64,000 bases of DNA from Phormidesmis sp. RL_2_1. GTDB lineage: Bacteria; Cyanobacteriota; Cyanobacteriia; Phormidesmidales; Phormidesmidaceae. Under the pieces are notes generated by a model. The model saw only the letters and a program-made list of their open reading frames with translations, was not told the DNA's origin and ran no database searches. Positions 8,722-18,189 of this stretch are shown one piece after another. The position numbers were made by a program, and so were the translations under genes. Numbering within the stretch: position 1 is the first letter of the stretch; each line of letters opens with the position of its first letter. The stretch spans positions 1 through 64,000 of the forward strand of contig JAAUPS010000002.1 in NCBI GenBank assembly GCA_012033015.1. The letters run 5' to 3'.

Positions 8722-9504
8722 ATGACCCAGCATAACCATCACAATACAATGCCGACGCCAACTAGCCCAGTTACCCTAACCCCTGAGACAGAAACTATGG
8801 AAGAAGAAATTAGCGTTGCTTTAGTTGAAGATCACGATTTGACCAGGATGGGCCTCAGAGCGGCCTTTCGTCAAGCAGGGTTAAGGTTTGTAGGGGAAGC
8901 TGACAATGGCGAAAGAGGACTGAGCCTCATTCAAGAAATGCGCCCCAATGTCGCCGTTGTAGATATCGGTTTGCCAGATATTGACGGCATCGAGATGATT
9001 CAGCGATTGAGGCAGGGCAGTCCTGACAGCGAAACGCGTATCTTAATGCTGACGATGCACGATAGCGAAAAGGCAGTACTGGCTGCTTTTGCTGCTGGCG
9101 CTGATTCTTACTGCACTAAGGAAATAGATACTAAAGACTTAATTACAGCGATTAAAGCAACCAATGCGGGCAACTCTTGGATTGATCCTGCGATCGCCAG
9201 CTTAGTCCTCAGTCAGGTAAAGCCCTCTGTAGCCGTCGGTGATAGCTTCAGCAGCCAAACCGTAGAGATTCGCGCGGTTGAGCCTGAATATGAGCAAATT
9301 ATTGAAGCCTATCCGCTTACAGCACGCGAATTAGAAATTCTAGAGTGCATTGTTTCAGGCTGTAGCAATGCCCAAATTGCGGAAAAGCTGTTTGTCACTG
9401 TTGGTACTGTCAAAACCCATGTACGCAACATTTTGAATAAGCTAGGGGCGAGCGATCGCACCCAAGCCGCTGTACGTGCCCTTCGCTCTGGTCTGATTAG
9501 CTAG
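8722..9504 (+). CDS. NarL/FixJ-type response regulator with LuxR HTH
   Basis: This 260-residue DNA-binding regulator has a receiver at about 28-150 (VALVEDHDLTRMGLRAAF, phosphoacceptor in VAVVDIGLPDIDG, conserved K in YCTKEID). A linker follows, then a LuxR-type helix-turn-helix at about 195-260 (LTAREIEIL-like LTARELEILECI, AEKLFVTVGTVKTHVRNI). An alternative ATG at 8797 would remove 25 polar residues and begin just ahead of the receiver. Neither start has a strong ribosome site. It lies opposite the PAS kinase, which suggests but does not prove a functional link. Confidence 0.9.
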   Translation: MTQHNHHNTMPTPTSPVTLTPETETMEEEISVALVEDHDLTRMGLRAAFRQAGLRFVGEADNGERGLSLIQEMRPNVAVVDIGLPDIDGIEMIQRLRQGSPDSETRILMLTMHDSEKAVLAAFAAGADSYCTKEIDTKDLITAIKATNAGNSWIDPAIASLVLSQVKPSVAVGDSFSSQTVEIRAVEPEYEQIIEAYPLTARELEILECIVSGCSNAQIAEKLFVTVGTVKTHVRNILNKLGASDRTQAAVRALRSGLIS

Positions 9505-9511
9505 TAGCGTT

Positions 9512-9607
9512 ATTCACTAGTAGCCTGACTCACTAATAGCCTGACTCACTAGTGGCTTTACTCACTAGTGGCTTTACTCACTAGTAGCCTGACTCACTAG
9601 TAACCTG
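9512..9607. repeat. Short tandem repeat, 6 x 16 bp
   Basis: Six copies of a 16-bp unit, ACTCACTAGTAGCCTG or variants with GGCTTT, begin 7 bp after the stop codon of the LuxR-type regulator and end about 50 bp before the next ATG. Confidence 0.9.
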
Positions 9608-9658
9608 ACCCATAGGTTAGCGAATAACTTTGCGCCAGTAACGTTTCCCACCTGTTCT

Positions 9659-10672
9659 ATGTCTCCCTCTCTGATTTTTTCTCTTTTGAAGCAAACCTTT
9701 GCCGAGTGGCAGCGGGATAAAGTCTCCCGACTGGCAGCGGCGTTAGCCTACTACACCACTTTTTCCCTGGCACCTGTGTTGGTCATTGTGATCGCCATAG
9801 CGAGCTTTATCTTTGAGCAAAGCGCGGTGCAAACGCGCATTATCGAACAAATGCAGGGGCTATTAGGCCAAAATGCCGCTGGGTTAATAGAAGAAATGTT
9901 AACCAGTCAAGCCCAAGGGAACGATGGGTTTTGGGCTACGCTCATTAGTATAGTGCTACTGCTCGCGGGCGCTTCTGGGCTGTTCATTCAACTGCAAGAT
10001 GCTTTGAATACGGTATGGAATGTCGTTCCTAAAAAAGAAGAGGGTTTTGGTAAGCTCCTGCGCGATCGCCTGCTATCTTTTGGCATGGTCTTAGTCATTG
10101 GCTTTTTGCTCTTGGTGTCACTCCTCCTGAGTGCTGGTCTGTCTGCTGTCAGCGGGATGTTTGACAATAGGCTAATCGGCTGGGATGTCGGCTGGCAATT
10201 GTTAAATATGGTGATTTCCTTTGGCGTCATCACACTGCTTTTTGGGCTCATTTACAAGGTGCTACCCGATGCCAAAATAGCTTGGAGCGATGTATGGGTC
10301 GGTGCTGCCATCACGGCGCTCCTGTTTACCATCGGCAAGGCGGGTATTGGCTTATATCTGGGCAATAGCAGCGTAGCCTCAGCCTATGGCGCAGCCGGAT
10401 CTTTCGTCGTTTTATTGCTGTGGATTTATTACTCTGCGCAAATTTTGCTATTCGGCGCTGAGTTCACTCAAGTTTATGCCAATCGATTTGGCAACCGTAT
10501 CGAACCCGACGAACATGCCCGATATGCTCCTGAGGCAACATCTGCTGAAACAGAAAAAGGCAGTGATATCAGCGCTTCAAGGCTACCGCGTAGCCGATCG
10601 GAATATCGAGCACAGCGCCAACTACAAGCCCGCAGAAAGCCTATAGAAAGGGGCTCAGCGGCAAATCTATGA
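9659..10672 (+). CDS. YihY/BrkB family inner-membrane protein
   Basis: This 337-residue membrane protein has about six hydrophobic segments. It carries the family's opening DKVSRLAAALAYYTTFSLAP and the later GAAGSFVVLLLWIYYSAQI and LFGAEFTQVYA motifs. A polar, basic C-terminal tail (about 285-337) follows. The family was once labelled ribonuclease BN in error; its real role is unknown. The start codon lies just after a 6 x 16-bp repeat, with no clear ribosome site. Confidence 0.9.
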   Translation: MSPSLIFSLLKQTFAEWQRDKVSRLAAALAYYTTFSLAPVLVIVIAIASFIFEQSAVQTRIIEQMQGLLGQNAAGLIEEMLTSQAQGNDGFWATLISIVLLLAGASGLFIQLQDALNTVWNVVPKKEEGFGKLLRDRLLSFGMVLVIGFLLLVSLLLSAGLSAVSGMFDNRLIGWDVGWQLLNMVISFGVITLLFGLIYKVLPDAKIAWSDVWVGAAITALLFTIGKAGIGLYLGNSSVASAYGAAGSFVVLLLWIYYSAQILLFGAEFTQVYANRFGNRIEPDEHARYAPEATSAETEKGSDISASRLPRSRSEYRAQRQLQARRKPIERGSAANL

Positions 10673-10995
10673 GAGAAATCCTCTAGAAAGAATCAGCAGA
10701 GAGAATCAAGAGAGAATCAGCAGAAAATCTCATCGCAGCAAGCCCAGCAACTCAGCTTAGGAAACAATGCTAGCCACCATGGAGAGAATCTAACCTCTAT
10801 TCTGCATATTCCATCCTATCTGCATTTACAGACATATGTGGTTCATTTGGTATACGCTTGTGCCAGGAAGTATGTCAGTATATATGTCAGTATTTTCTAA
10901 GCGTTTTATACACGCAGGGTTGATGATACGGACAGGCGCGCGATCGCACAGCCTCGCCCACAGAAGATCTCAAGCAGATCTCAAGAGGAGCTGAA
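10673..10995. other. Intergenic region, degenerate AG-rich repeats
   Basis: The first 70 bp contain repeated GAGAGAATCA-type units just after the YihY stop codon. The rest holds no recognised gene. An AAGAGGAG ribosome site at the right end serves the next gene. Confidence 0.5.
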
Positions 10996-11958
10996 ATGGA
11001 GTACATCATTCTACTAGCGGCTATTGTAGGCACTTTTATCGTCTTGATGGGACTGTCATCGCTTCAGCTCCGCAAACTCAGATCCACCCATCGCCGCCGA
11101 TTGCAACCGCTGCTATGGATAACTTCTGCAAGGCAATTAGCCAGCAGACCATTAGCTCCTAGACCGCAAGTTGCCAGACCGCTAGCTAATACCAGACCAC
11201 TCGCTAAAAGGCCATCAAATGCTCGTTCATCACACCACCAGCCTGCTGACGGTAGGAAACGCGATCGCAGAGCATTAAACCCATCAATTAGCGCGCCCCA
11301 ATCCTTAGAACAAAAACTAGCTAGCGGTCGCTATCACGCCCTACAGAAACAAATAGAAGTACTAGCAGCGCGAGGCTGGCCAAAAGACGAAGCTTCCTGG
11401 AATTCATCTTTTATTCTCCATCCAACGGCACTAGATACCGCTTCCCATCCCCATCAAATTTTAGAAATATTAATATATCATGCAAGGCAATCCACACCTG
11501 GATTTGAGGTGAGCCAGTGCGTTTTACCGAGCACTCTCGAATCAGTGCTTGTCAGCCATCGGCTTGGGGCTCAAGCTTTGCTGAGCCGTGCACTCTGCCA
11601 GCAAATTTTGCAAAACTCTGGCTTAAACCAACAAGATGTTACCCTAAACGAGCGGGATACCGATATATGTTTGTTCGTTTGCGGTTTTGGCAGAGTTTTC
11701 TTGAAAGGATATCAGAAATTACCGCTGCAAATGCAACAGCGCTTAGGGCCTCGTCTGGGATATTTGAGCGATGTGGAATACATCTTCGTTCATCAGTACA
11801 TTATGCAGCTTCGAAAAACCTATCAAAGTCAGCTACTTGGCCGCCTGCAAGGCCGTCACCAACAACACCCGAACAGACTAGAGCCATACCGCATCAGCAG
11901 TTACTTCGCTAAATTTACGAATGCCCCGTTTGCTGGTGCTTTAATACTGGCCCTTTGA
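10996..11958 (+). CDS. Unknown membrane-anchored protein
   Basis: I do not recognise this 320-residue protein. It has one N-terminal hydrophobic segment (about 3-21), then a basic, Arg/Pro/Ala-rich low-complexity linker (about 25-90) with RPLA-type repeats. A globular domain (about 105-305) contains LAARGWPKDEASW and DICLFVCGFGRVFLKGYQKL. This arrangement suggests a single-pass protein with a soluble domain on one side of the membrane. The ATG has a good AGAGGAG ribosome site. The stop codon lies inside a 14-bp direct repeat (11945-11972). Confidence 0.7.
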   Translation: MEYIILLAAIVGTFIVLMGLSSLQLRKLRSTHRRRLQPLLWITSARQLASRPLAPRPQVARPLANTRPLAKRPSNARSSHHQPADGRKRDRRALNPSISAPQSLEQKLASGRYHALQKQIEVLAARGWPKDEASWNSSFILHPTALDTASHPHQILEILIYHARQSTPGFEVSQCVLPSTLESVLVSHRLGAQALLSRALCQQILQNSGLNQQDVTLNERDTDICLFVCGFGRVFLKGYQKLPLQMQQRLGPRLGYLSDVEYIFVHQYIMQLRKTYQSQLLGRLQGRHQQHPNRLEPYRISSYFAKFTNAPFAGALILAL

Positions 11959-11972
11959 TACTGGCCCTTTGA
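11945..11972. repeat. 14-bp duplication containing a stop codon
   Basis: Two tandem copies of TACTGGCCCTTTGA are present. The stop codon of the upstream gene (TGA at 11956-11958) is the end of the first copy. Confidence 0.9.
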
Positions 11973-12226
11973 TCAGTATTCTAGGGTGGTCTAGCGGCAA
12001 GTTGACCTTGCGGCCTGTGTCTTGCGCTCTATCTCATCTATTGGATCTATTTCATCCAGTTGAGCCATCTTATCCTATCTCAAAAGAGAGAATCCTTTAG
12101 CCTTTTTATTAGCCTTTTTACAAGCCTTCTACCATGCTGATTATCTCTTGTGAGAGATGATTGTTATAGGATAACGATGGCTTAATAGATAGGAGACATT
12201 ACTTCTAAAGGATAAACTACAACATT

Positions 12227-15200
12227 ATGGAACTCTACCAGGGCCTGTTATGGGCCACACAATCTTACACCAGTGGTTTGCTGGCCCAAGCGGGCAACTT
12301 GGAACTAACGCCTGTTGAAGCAGTACCTATTCCTGTTGAAGTTCCGGTTCCAGTAGAAGGGCCACAGATAATAATTGCGGTACTTTCAGGGGTGATTTTA
12401 GCCTTTGGTTTTCAGCTACTGCTGACTAACTTATCGATGGCCGCAGGGGTGTCCTATGTCACCCATTCTGGCAGCAGCAGTAGCGATAGCTCCGACAATA
12501 GTGGCAATACCAGTATTAAAACGATTGGTATCGCTTTTGGTCTATGGACGCTGATTACCGTCAGTTTGGCTTTGTTCTTTGCCTGCTGGCTAGCGGTTAG
12601 GTTAAACCTGTATCCTGATCCTTGGATTGGTGCTATTACTGGCCTGGTGATTTGGGCACTTTATTTCTCATTGCTTACTTGGTTCAGTTCCACGGCAGTA
12701 GGCTCTCTCATTGGTTCTGTTGTTAAGTCTGCCACCAGTGGATTTCAGGCCATGGTGGGAACGGCGACAGCAGCGCTAGGCGCTAAGGGTGCCAGCAACG
12801 AAGTGATTCAAACGGCTGAAGCTGCTGCCGCTGCTATTCGCCGAGAATTTACCACCGGGATAGATGCAGTGGGCATTCAAGACAGTTTGCGAGATTACCT
12901 TGCAAACTTGCGATCGCCTGAAGTAGACGCTGCTTCACTCGAACAAGAATTTGAGCGGCTCATCCGCAACTCCGAACTCGCTAGCGTTGATAGAGGCAAT
13001 CTCTCTACAATCGATGTTAGTAGCTTTGAAAGGTTGCTGAGCGATCGCACCAATCTATCCAAAGAAGAAACCAAGCGGATAGCAAAGCGGCTACACCGTA
13101 TTTGGCAAAACGATACGGGCAGCAGCCAAAGCCTCAGCGAACTGATGGGCTTTGTTGCCTCAGCAACAGGTAGCCAACTTGCGGCCAAAGGGATTGGTAA
13201 GCAGCTTGCCCAGCTTGTCAACGAAATTCGCCAAAACCCACAGCAAACCAGCGATGCAGGTGAAAAAGGTTCAAATACTGGGGACAGTAGTGGCTATAGC
13301 CCTATGCAACAAATGGCTACCCAAACGCTAAACGCTCTGCTTGGCATGGTGATGGGCAAGGTAGATTTATCTGATTTAGATGCCAGCAAAATTATTGAAC
13401 AAATCAAGGCAGCGCAGCAGGAAATTATGCATCAAGCTGGTACAACCACGCCATATCAGCTTCCACAGGCCATATTATCCAGTGACTATGCCAGTGAAAA
13501 CATTCTCAAAGCTGACGTAGAGAACTATCTGCATCATGCTTTTATTGGCGAGCTAAAATCTGACGCGTTGGAGGAGAACTTCCGCAACGTCCTCTACGAT
13601 ACAGAAGCAGATGAAACCGAACTGCGCAAGCAAATTTCTACTCTTAACCGCAAAGTCTTTAGCTCAGTTCTCTCTGCTAGAGGAATGCTGACCCAGCTTG
13701 AAATTAGCAGCATTGCCACCCGCTTGGAGCTAGTTCGCCAAGATACGCTCAAAGCTGTCATTGCGGCTGAAACCAACGCGGCTGAAAAACGAGTACGCCA
13801 GGAAATGGAGATCTTTTTCCGCTATACGCCAGCTAGTGAGCTTGATTCTGAGATGGGCGAGCGGGCCTTTAGAGCCCTGATAGAGGACGAACCTTTAGAT
13901 GCTGTGCACATGCGCGATCGCCTCGGCCAACTCAATAGCGATTACTTCCGACAGTTCCTAGTTGCTCGCAACGATGTGGCCGCTCATGAGATTGCCGCCA
14001 AGTATGAGCAACTGCTCACTAAAATCATCGCTGATGCTGAAGGCATTCACGAGGCCACAAAAGTTCGCCTACAGCAACAGCAACAGTCTCTTGAAGACTA
14101 CTTGCGCAGCACCGGTAAAAGCGAGTTAAATCCAGAAGGCATTAAGCGCGATTTAAAAACATTGCTCGATGAGCCTAATGAAGGGATTCGGCGGGTGCGA
14201 GGCCGCCTCTCCCAATTTGATCGCAGCACTTTTGTGAAGCTACTAGGTCAGCGGCCTGAATTCTCCGAACAGGAAATCGACCAAGTGATAGATACTGTAG
14301 AAGAAAGCTGGAGTGCAACTATGGCAGCGCCGCAGAAGCTCAGCTTACAAGCCCAAGCAAAATACGATCAGGCAACGACAGCGATTGAAGAGTATCTCCG
14401 CAATACTGGTAAACCAGAGCTGAATCCTGACGGTATCAAGCGCGATTTGCAAAAGCTACTCGACAATCCCAAAGTAGGGGCCAAAGCCATTCGTTTTCGC
14501 CTAGCTCACATGGATCGAGATACCCTGGTGCAGCTACTCAATCAGCGAGATGATCTCACTGAGCAAGAGATTAATCAAACCATTGATCACACCCTAGCGA
14601 CCATCGAAAATATCATCAAATCCCCCCGCCGTTTGGCGCGCCGAGTCCAATCGACGGGTAAAGCTAAGGTATTGTCTTTCCAAAGTGCTTTAGAAGATTA
14701 CCTCAGTAACACCAATAAGGAGGCGCTAAATCCTGAAGGAATCAAGCGTGATCTGCAGCTATTGCTAAATGATCCTAAACTTGGCGCAACTAGGCTGGGC
14801 GATCGCATGGCTCAAATGGACGATTCGACCATGGTGGCACTGCTAGCACAGCGTCCTGATATCAGCGAAGCAGAAGCCACCGAAATCGTTGGCCGGATTG
14901 CAGATGTTCGCCACCAAATCAAAGCGCAAATCCTCAACCTGCAGCACCGTGTAGAATCTGCAATTGCCCAGGTTCTAGATCGCATTCGCCAGTATTTAGA
15001 ATCCTTGGATCGCCCCGAACTAGACTATTACGGCATCAAGCGTGATATTCGCACCCTGTTCGACGACCCTCAAGCTGGATTTGAAGCCATGCGCGATCGC
15101 CTCTCGCAGTTTGATCGCGACACCCTAGTCGCCCTCGTTAGCTCCCACGAGCGCATTTCTGAGCGCGATGCACACCGCGTCATCGACCAGATAGAATCAG

Positions 15201-15403
15201 CCCGAGACACCGTCTTGCAAAAAGCCGAACGGGTAGAGCAGCAAATTGAAAGCCGCCTGTACAACATCAAAACTCAAACCCAAAAGCAGATTGAAGAGAC
15301 TAGAAAAGCCGCAGAAGCCGCTGCCTGGTGGCTCTTTGGCACAGCACTCGTCTCTGCCATCGTAGCCGCAGTAGGAGGTGGTCTCGCCGTCACCACAGGC
15401 TAG
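12227..15403 (+). CDS. Large membrane protein with about seven helical repeats
   Basis: This 1058-residue protein has three hydrophobic segments near the N-terminus (roughly 50-75, 105-130, 135-160) and one at the C-terminus (about 1033-1055). The long soluble middle consists of about seven divergent repeats of 90-110 residues. The last four are clear: each has a YL-x-x-T/L-x-K/R start, then LNPEGIKRDLQ or DYYGIKRDIR, then RLSQFDRDTLVALV, then a charged helix SEQEIDQVID. Three earlier, weaker copies start near residues 225, 420 and 525. Coiled-coil helices link the units. It resembles cyanobacterial hypothetical proteins often misnamed as transporters. No enzyme motif was seen; a scaffold tethered at both ends is an inference. 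Confidence 0.75.
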   Translation: MELYQGLLWATQSYTSGLLAQAGNLELTPVEAVPIPVEVPVPVEGPQIIIAVLSGVILAFGFQLLLTNLSMAAGVSYVTHSGSSSSDSSDNSGNTSIKTIGIAFGLWTLITVSLALFFACWLAVRLNLYPDPWIGAITGLVIWALYFSLLTWFSSTAVGSLIGSVVKSATSGFQAMVGTATAALGAKGASNEVIQTAEAAAAAIRREFTTGIDAVGIQDSLRDYLANLRSPEVDAASLEQEFERLIRNSELASVDRGNLSTIDVSSFERLLSDRTNLSKEETKRIAKRLHRIWQNDTGSSQSLSELMGFVASATGSQLAAKGIGKQLAQLVNEIRQNPQQTSDAGEKGSNTGDSSGYSPMQQMATQTLNALLGMVMGKVDLSDLDASKIIEQIKAAQQEIMHQAGTTTPYQLPQAILSSDYASENILKADVENYLHHAFIGELKSDALEENFRNVLYDTEADETELRKQISTLNRKVFSSVLSARGMLTQLEISSIATRLELVRQDTLKAVIAAETNAAEKRVRQEMEIFFRYTPASELDSEMGERAFRALIEDEPLDAVHMRDRLGQLNSDYFRQFLVARNDVAAHEIAAKYEQLLTKIIADAEGIHEATKVRLQQQQQSLEDYLRSTGKSELNPEGIKRDLKTLLDEPNEGIRRVRGRLSQFDRSTFVKLLGQRPEFSEQEIDQVIDTVEESWSATMAAPQKLSLQAQAKYDQATTAIEEYLRNTGKPELNPDGIKRDLQKLLDNPKVGAKAIRFRLAHMDRDTLVQLLNQRDDLTEQEINQTIDHTLATIENIIKSPRRLARRVQSTGKAKVLSFQSALEDYLSNTNKEALNPEGIKRDLQLLLNDPKLGATRLGDRMAQMDDSTMVALLAQRPDISEAEATEIVGRIADVRHQIKAQILNLQHRVESAIAQVLDRIRQYLESLDRPELDYYGIKRDIRTLFDDPQAGFEAMRDRLSQFDRDTLVALVSSHERISERDAHRVIDQIESARDTVLQKAERVEQQIESRLYNIKTQTQKQIEETRKAAEAAAWWLFGTALVSAIVAAVGGGLAVTTG

Positions 15404-15446
15404 CTTCCTCCGGCAAACGCCACCATAAGCCCCCTTATTGATGCCG

Positions 15447-15503
15447 CCCCTGTTTATTTCAGAATATGCAACCAAGCATTTTCAATATAAACAGGGGCTT
15501 TTG
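15447..15503 (+). terminator. Intrinsic terminator after the large repeat protein
   Basis: An 11-bp stem (CCCCTGTTTAT at 15447-15457, complement at 15487-15497) with a long 29-nt loop is followed by CTTTTG. Confidence 0.65.
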
Positions 15504-15874
15504 TCGTCAAGCACACCTTAAAAATGCCACAAAATACATTGCGAAAAGTAAATTTATGTTAACCTTTTAACTGTCAAGTAAAAAACCTTCACCTACTGCT
15601 CGTGGCTCAGTCATTGCCAAAATGGATGGCTCATTGATGTGTGAACCTGATGTGTGAACCATGGTTATGCGATCTGACGAAAAATGGCCGGTCAAGGTGA
15701 CAGATCAGTCCTCGGTAAAAAGTCGCAAGACCTCAGCAATACCTTAATTGCTCTATCACTTCTTGCGAATACCTTAAGCCAACACTATAGGTCAAACCCT
15801 CAAATCCTAAACACATTGTTGTGCAAGACTCTGCCCAGTTCCCTACGTAGTTAATTAGAAGTTAATGAGAACCT
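15504..15874. other. Intergenic leader of the OCP gene
   Basis: No gene was recognised. It must hold the OCP promoter. A short direct repeat of GATGTGTGAACC lies near 15634-15660. The sequence is AT-rich near 15540-15590. Confidence 0.45.
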
Positions 15875-16833
15875 ATGCCTTATACTATCGATTCCGCCCG
15901 CAGCATCTTTCCCAGCACGCTATCTGCTGATACCGTTCCAGCAACCATCGCTCGATTTGTTCAACTCAGCGCTGAAGACCAACTTGCCCTTATCTGGTTT
16001 GCCTACCTCGAAATGGGCCAAGCTATTACGATTGCAGCCCCCGGTGCGGCCAACATGCAGTTTGCCGAAATTACCCTCAACAAAATCAAAGGAATGTCTC
16101 CTTTAGAGCAATCACAAACCATGTGCGACTTGGCCAACCGGGCCAGCACCGAAATTTCTCGCACCTATGCAACTTGGACACCCAACATTAAATTAGGCTT
16201 TTGGTACAGATTGGGTGAATGGATGGAAGAAGGCTATGTTGCGCCAATTCCCGAGGGTTACAAACTCTCAGCTAACGCTGCTGCCGTTTTGCAAGCCATC
16301 AGAGGACTAGAGTCAGGTCAGCAAATTACCGTACTGCGCAGCGCCGTTGTCGATATGGGCTACGACACAGGCAAACTCGGCAGTTTTACCCGAGTTGCAG
16401 AACCTGTTGCTCCCCCCAAATCCATCGGTCAGCGCACTCAAGTTTCCATCGAAGGCACTAATAATGCCACCATATTGAGCTACATGAACAATCTCAATGC
16501 CAATGACTTCGATGCCCTCATCGAGCTGTTTGCAGCCATGGTGCCCTGCAGCCACCTTTCCGTAAGCCCATTGTCGGCAAAGACGCCATTCTCCGATTCT
16601 TTCAAGAAGAGTGTCAAAACCTCAAACTGATGCCTGAGCGCGGGGTCGAAGAAGCTGCAGAAGATGGCTACAATCAAATTAAAGTCACCGGCAAATGCCA
16701 AACACCTTGGTTTGGCGCTGCCGTTGGCATGAATATTGCTTGGCGCTTTTTGCTCAACCCCGATGGTAAAATCTTTTTTGTAGCCATTGATCTGCTAGCT
16801 TCCCCCAAAGAGCTTCTCAATCTCATGCGTTAG
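15875..16833 (+). CDS. ocp: Orange carotenoid protein (frameshifted)
   Basis: OCP binds a ketocarotenoid, is photoactivated by blue-green light and quenches phycobilisome excitation. The N-terminal all-helical domain (1-160) keeps W41, Y44 and W110 around the carotenoid, and R155 that makes the interdomain contact. A linker at about 165-190 joins the NTF2-like C-terminal domain, with Y203 in TILSYMNNL and later TPWFGAAVGMNIAWRFLLNP and a LASPKELLNLM end. One G is missing between 16537 and 16538. The upstream frame runs off into nonsense ending at 16630, and the rest of the domain continues in another frame to 16833. Restoring the base gives a full-length protein of about 319 residues. The FRP gene follows. 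Confidence 0.92.
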
Positions 16834-16883
16834 ATTAAAATAGCTCAGACTGCGAGTCGTTAGGTTCATCGCATAATTTTTAT

Positions 16884-16932
16884 AAGCCCCTTGAGGTGTT
16901 TCTTCAAAAAAACAAATCTCAAGGGGTTTGAT
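16884..16932 (+). terminator. Intrinsic terminator after OCP
   Basis: AAGCCCCTTGAG (16884-16895) pairs with CTCAAGGGGTTT (16918-16928 region) with one wobble. It lies about 50 nt after the OCP stop codon. Confidence 0.7.
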
Positions 16933-17032
16933 CGCAACCTCAATTAGCCATAGGCCTAACCCGCACCAACAAAAAACGCATCAACAAAACCTCTGCAGAC
17001 CTATAGAAGAGTCCCTACAAAAGAGTCATCTA

Positions 17033-17198
17033 TAGCAAAGTAAGGGTGCATTTTTACTTTGTTTTGGTGAGCATTCCTGAGCGCCGCCAAGCGACGCAGG
17101 GTTCCACTGCTCGTCGAGTGAGTCGCTACTTGTCAAGGCTGCTAGCGACTACTGTTGTCCTAACTCACTCGACAGAGGCTATAGAAGAGTCATAAAAA
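17033..17198. repeat. Dispersed palindromic repeat element (family B)
   Basis: The element runs from TAGCAAAGTAAGG to GACAGAGGCTATAGA. It shares its ends and the inner segment GAGCATTCCT...CCGCCAAGCGACGCAGGGT, in reverse orientation, with elements at 35181-35365 and 42850-42975, and its ends with 22444-22550. It has no coding capacity. Confidence 0.75.
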
Positions 17199-17273
17199 AT
17201 CTTCTAGCATGATTGAAACCAGAATTAGACCTGATTAAACCAAGGATTAGACAAGGATTAGATTTCATTTCAG

Positions 17274-17603
17274 ATGACGCAACCAACAGAAATTCAGTGG
17301 AGTCCAGAAGAAAAAAGAATTGCTACAACAGCACTCAAAAATGCTTATGAGCGTGAAGCGAAAGCACTGGTTAAAGGCATTCGAGAACGAGCTAGCTTAA
17401 TCTCTACAACAGAAGAAATATGGCAGCTTCATGATTTTTTGAGCGCCCGCAGACACGAAATTGACGGCAAATACGATGACCGTGAACCTTTCTTAATGTT
17501 TACCTTATCCAGATTGCTAAAAGATGGCCTGATAGAACTTTCTGATCTCTCAGGACTGACTGCTGATAAACGCGCTAAGGTGAGCGTTTTGACTCGAATG
17601 TGA
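17274..17603 (+). CDS. frp: Fluorescence recovery protein
   Basis: FRP binds activated OCP, detaches it from the phycobilisome and speeds its return to the inactive state. The 109-residue protein matches the family in length. It carries the conserved signature IWQLHDFLSARRHEIDGKYD, including the W/D/R/H residues of the OCP-binding helical region. The following FTLSRLLKDGLIELSDLSGL matches the C-terminal head. AAGGA precedes the ATG by 11 nt. It lies 440 bp after OCP on the same strand but beyond a terminator and a repeat element, so it probably has its own promoter. Confidence 0.95.
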   Translation: MTQPTEIQWSPEEKRIATTALKNAYEREAKALVKGIRERASLISTTEEIWQLHDFLSARRHEIDGKYDDREPFLMFTLSRLLKDGLIELSDLSGLTADKRAKVSVLTRM

Positions 17604-17649
17604 TCGCGCTATCATGTTGTTGCTTAGCTGCTTTAGCAGCAAACGTATG

Positions 17650-17717
17650 ACGCAACGAAGGTCAATCACCAAGGTCAATCACCAATCACCAAGGTCAATC
17701 ACCAAGGCCAATCACGG
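17650..17717. repeat. Short tandem repeats downstream of frp
   Basis: Degenerate 12-15 bp units built on GGTCAATCACCAA follow the frp stop codon by about 45 bp. Confidence 0.7.
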
Positions 17718-17757
17718 CTATAGCAACCACATTTTTAACACTCCCAAAAGCATCAAA

Positions 17758-17802
17758 GCACGCAAGAGAAATGACCTGATATTGACCATTTCTCTTGCGT
17801 GC
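17758..17802. terminator. Bidirectional terminator between frp and the Psb35-like gene
   Basis: A perfect 16-bp stem (17758-17773 with 17787-17802) encloses a 13-nt loop. It lies between two convergent genes and can serve both. Confidence 0.75.
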
Positions 17803-17881
17803 TGATGCAACTATTGGGATGCAGCTATTCTAATGTAACGATTTGAAATAAAGCATAGGCGACAAACTTGTCGGATAGGCT

Positions 17882-18115
17882 CTATTTGTTGGGCAAAAGT
17901 CCACTGGTGTAAGCGTCGCCGCTGTAGGCAGGGACACGCTCCGAAAAATCAGTTTCTTTGCCAGTGATTGTTTTTGCCAGCTTCTCAAAAGAATCAGAGC
18001 GCCAGTTACGCTCATGAATCGGCTTGGTTTGCTCGCCTCTAAAGTAAGCTTGGGTGCCAATAATAGCAGCGCCCATCCAGCCAACCAAGATAACTAAACC
18101 TAAGACAGTAAACAT
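17882..18115 (-). CDS. Small single-pass protein, probably Psb35-like
   Basis: This 77-residue protein has one N-terminal transmembrane helix (about 3-24, LGLVILVGWMGAAIIGTQAY). A conserved-looking polar tail follows (FRGEQTKPIHERNWRSDSFE, then GDAYTSGLLP). I recognise this pattern as a conserved cyanobacterial small protein; from memory it matches proteins annotated Psb35, which stabilise the CP47 assembly module of photosystem II. AGAGG lies 9 nt before the ATG. It follows the psb34 gene by 74 nt on the same strand, which supports an operon and a photosystem II role. The name is less certain than the family. Confidence 0.65.
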   Translation of the reverse strand: MFTVLGLVILVGWMGAAIIGTQAYFRGEQTKPIHERNWRSDSFEKLAKTITGKETDFSERVPAYSGDAYTSGLLPNK

Positions 18116-18189
18116 TGATTGAACCTCTAAATACTCAAAACGACTTGAAAAATTGCACTTAAAGCATTGAAGCTAAGCACTGAAGTGGC

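Noticed and set aside
9512-9607. Tandem repeats that could be mistaken for a CRISPR array
   Set aside because: Units of 16 bp are directly joined without unique spacers, and no cas gene is present anywhere in the window.
16630-16833. Separate small gene for an OCP C-terminal domain homologue (CTDH)
   Set aside because: The fragment lacks the first part of the domain, and the missing residues are found in another frame directly upstream. A single-base deletion explains it better.
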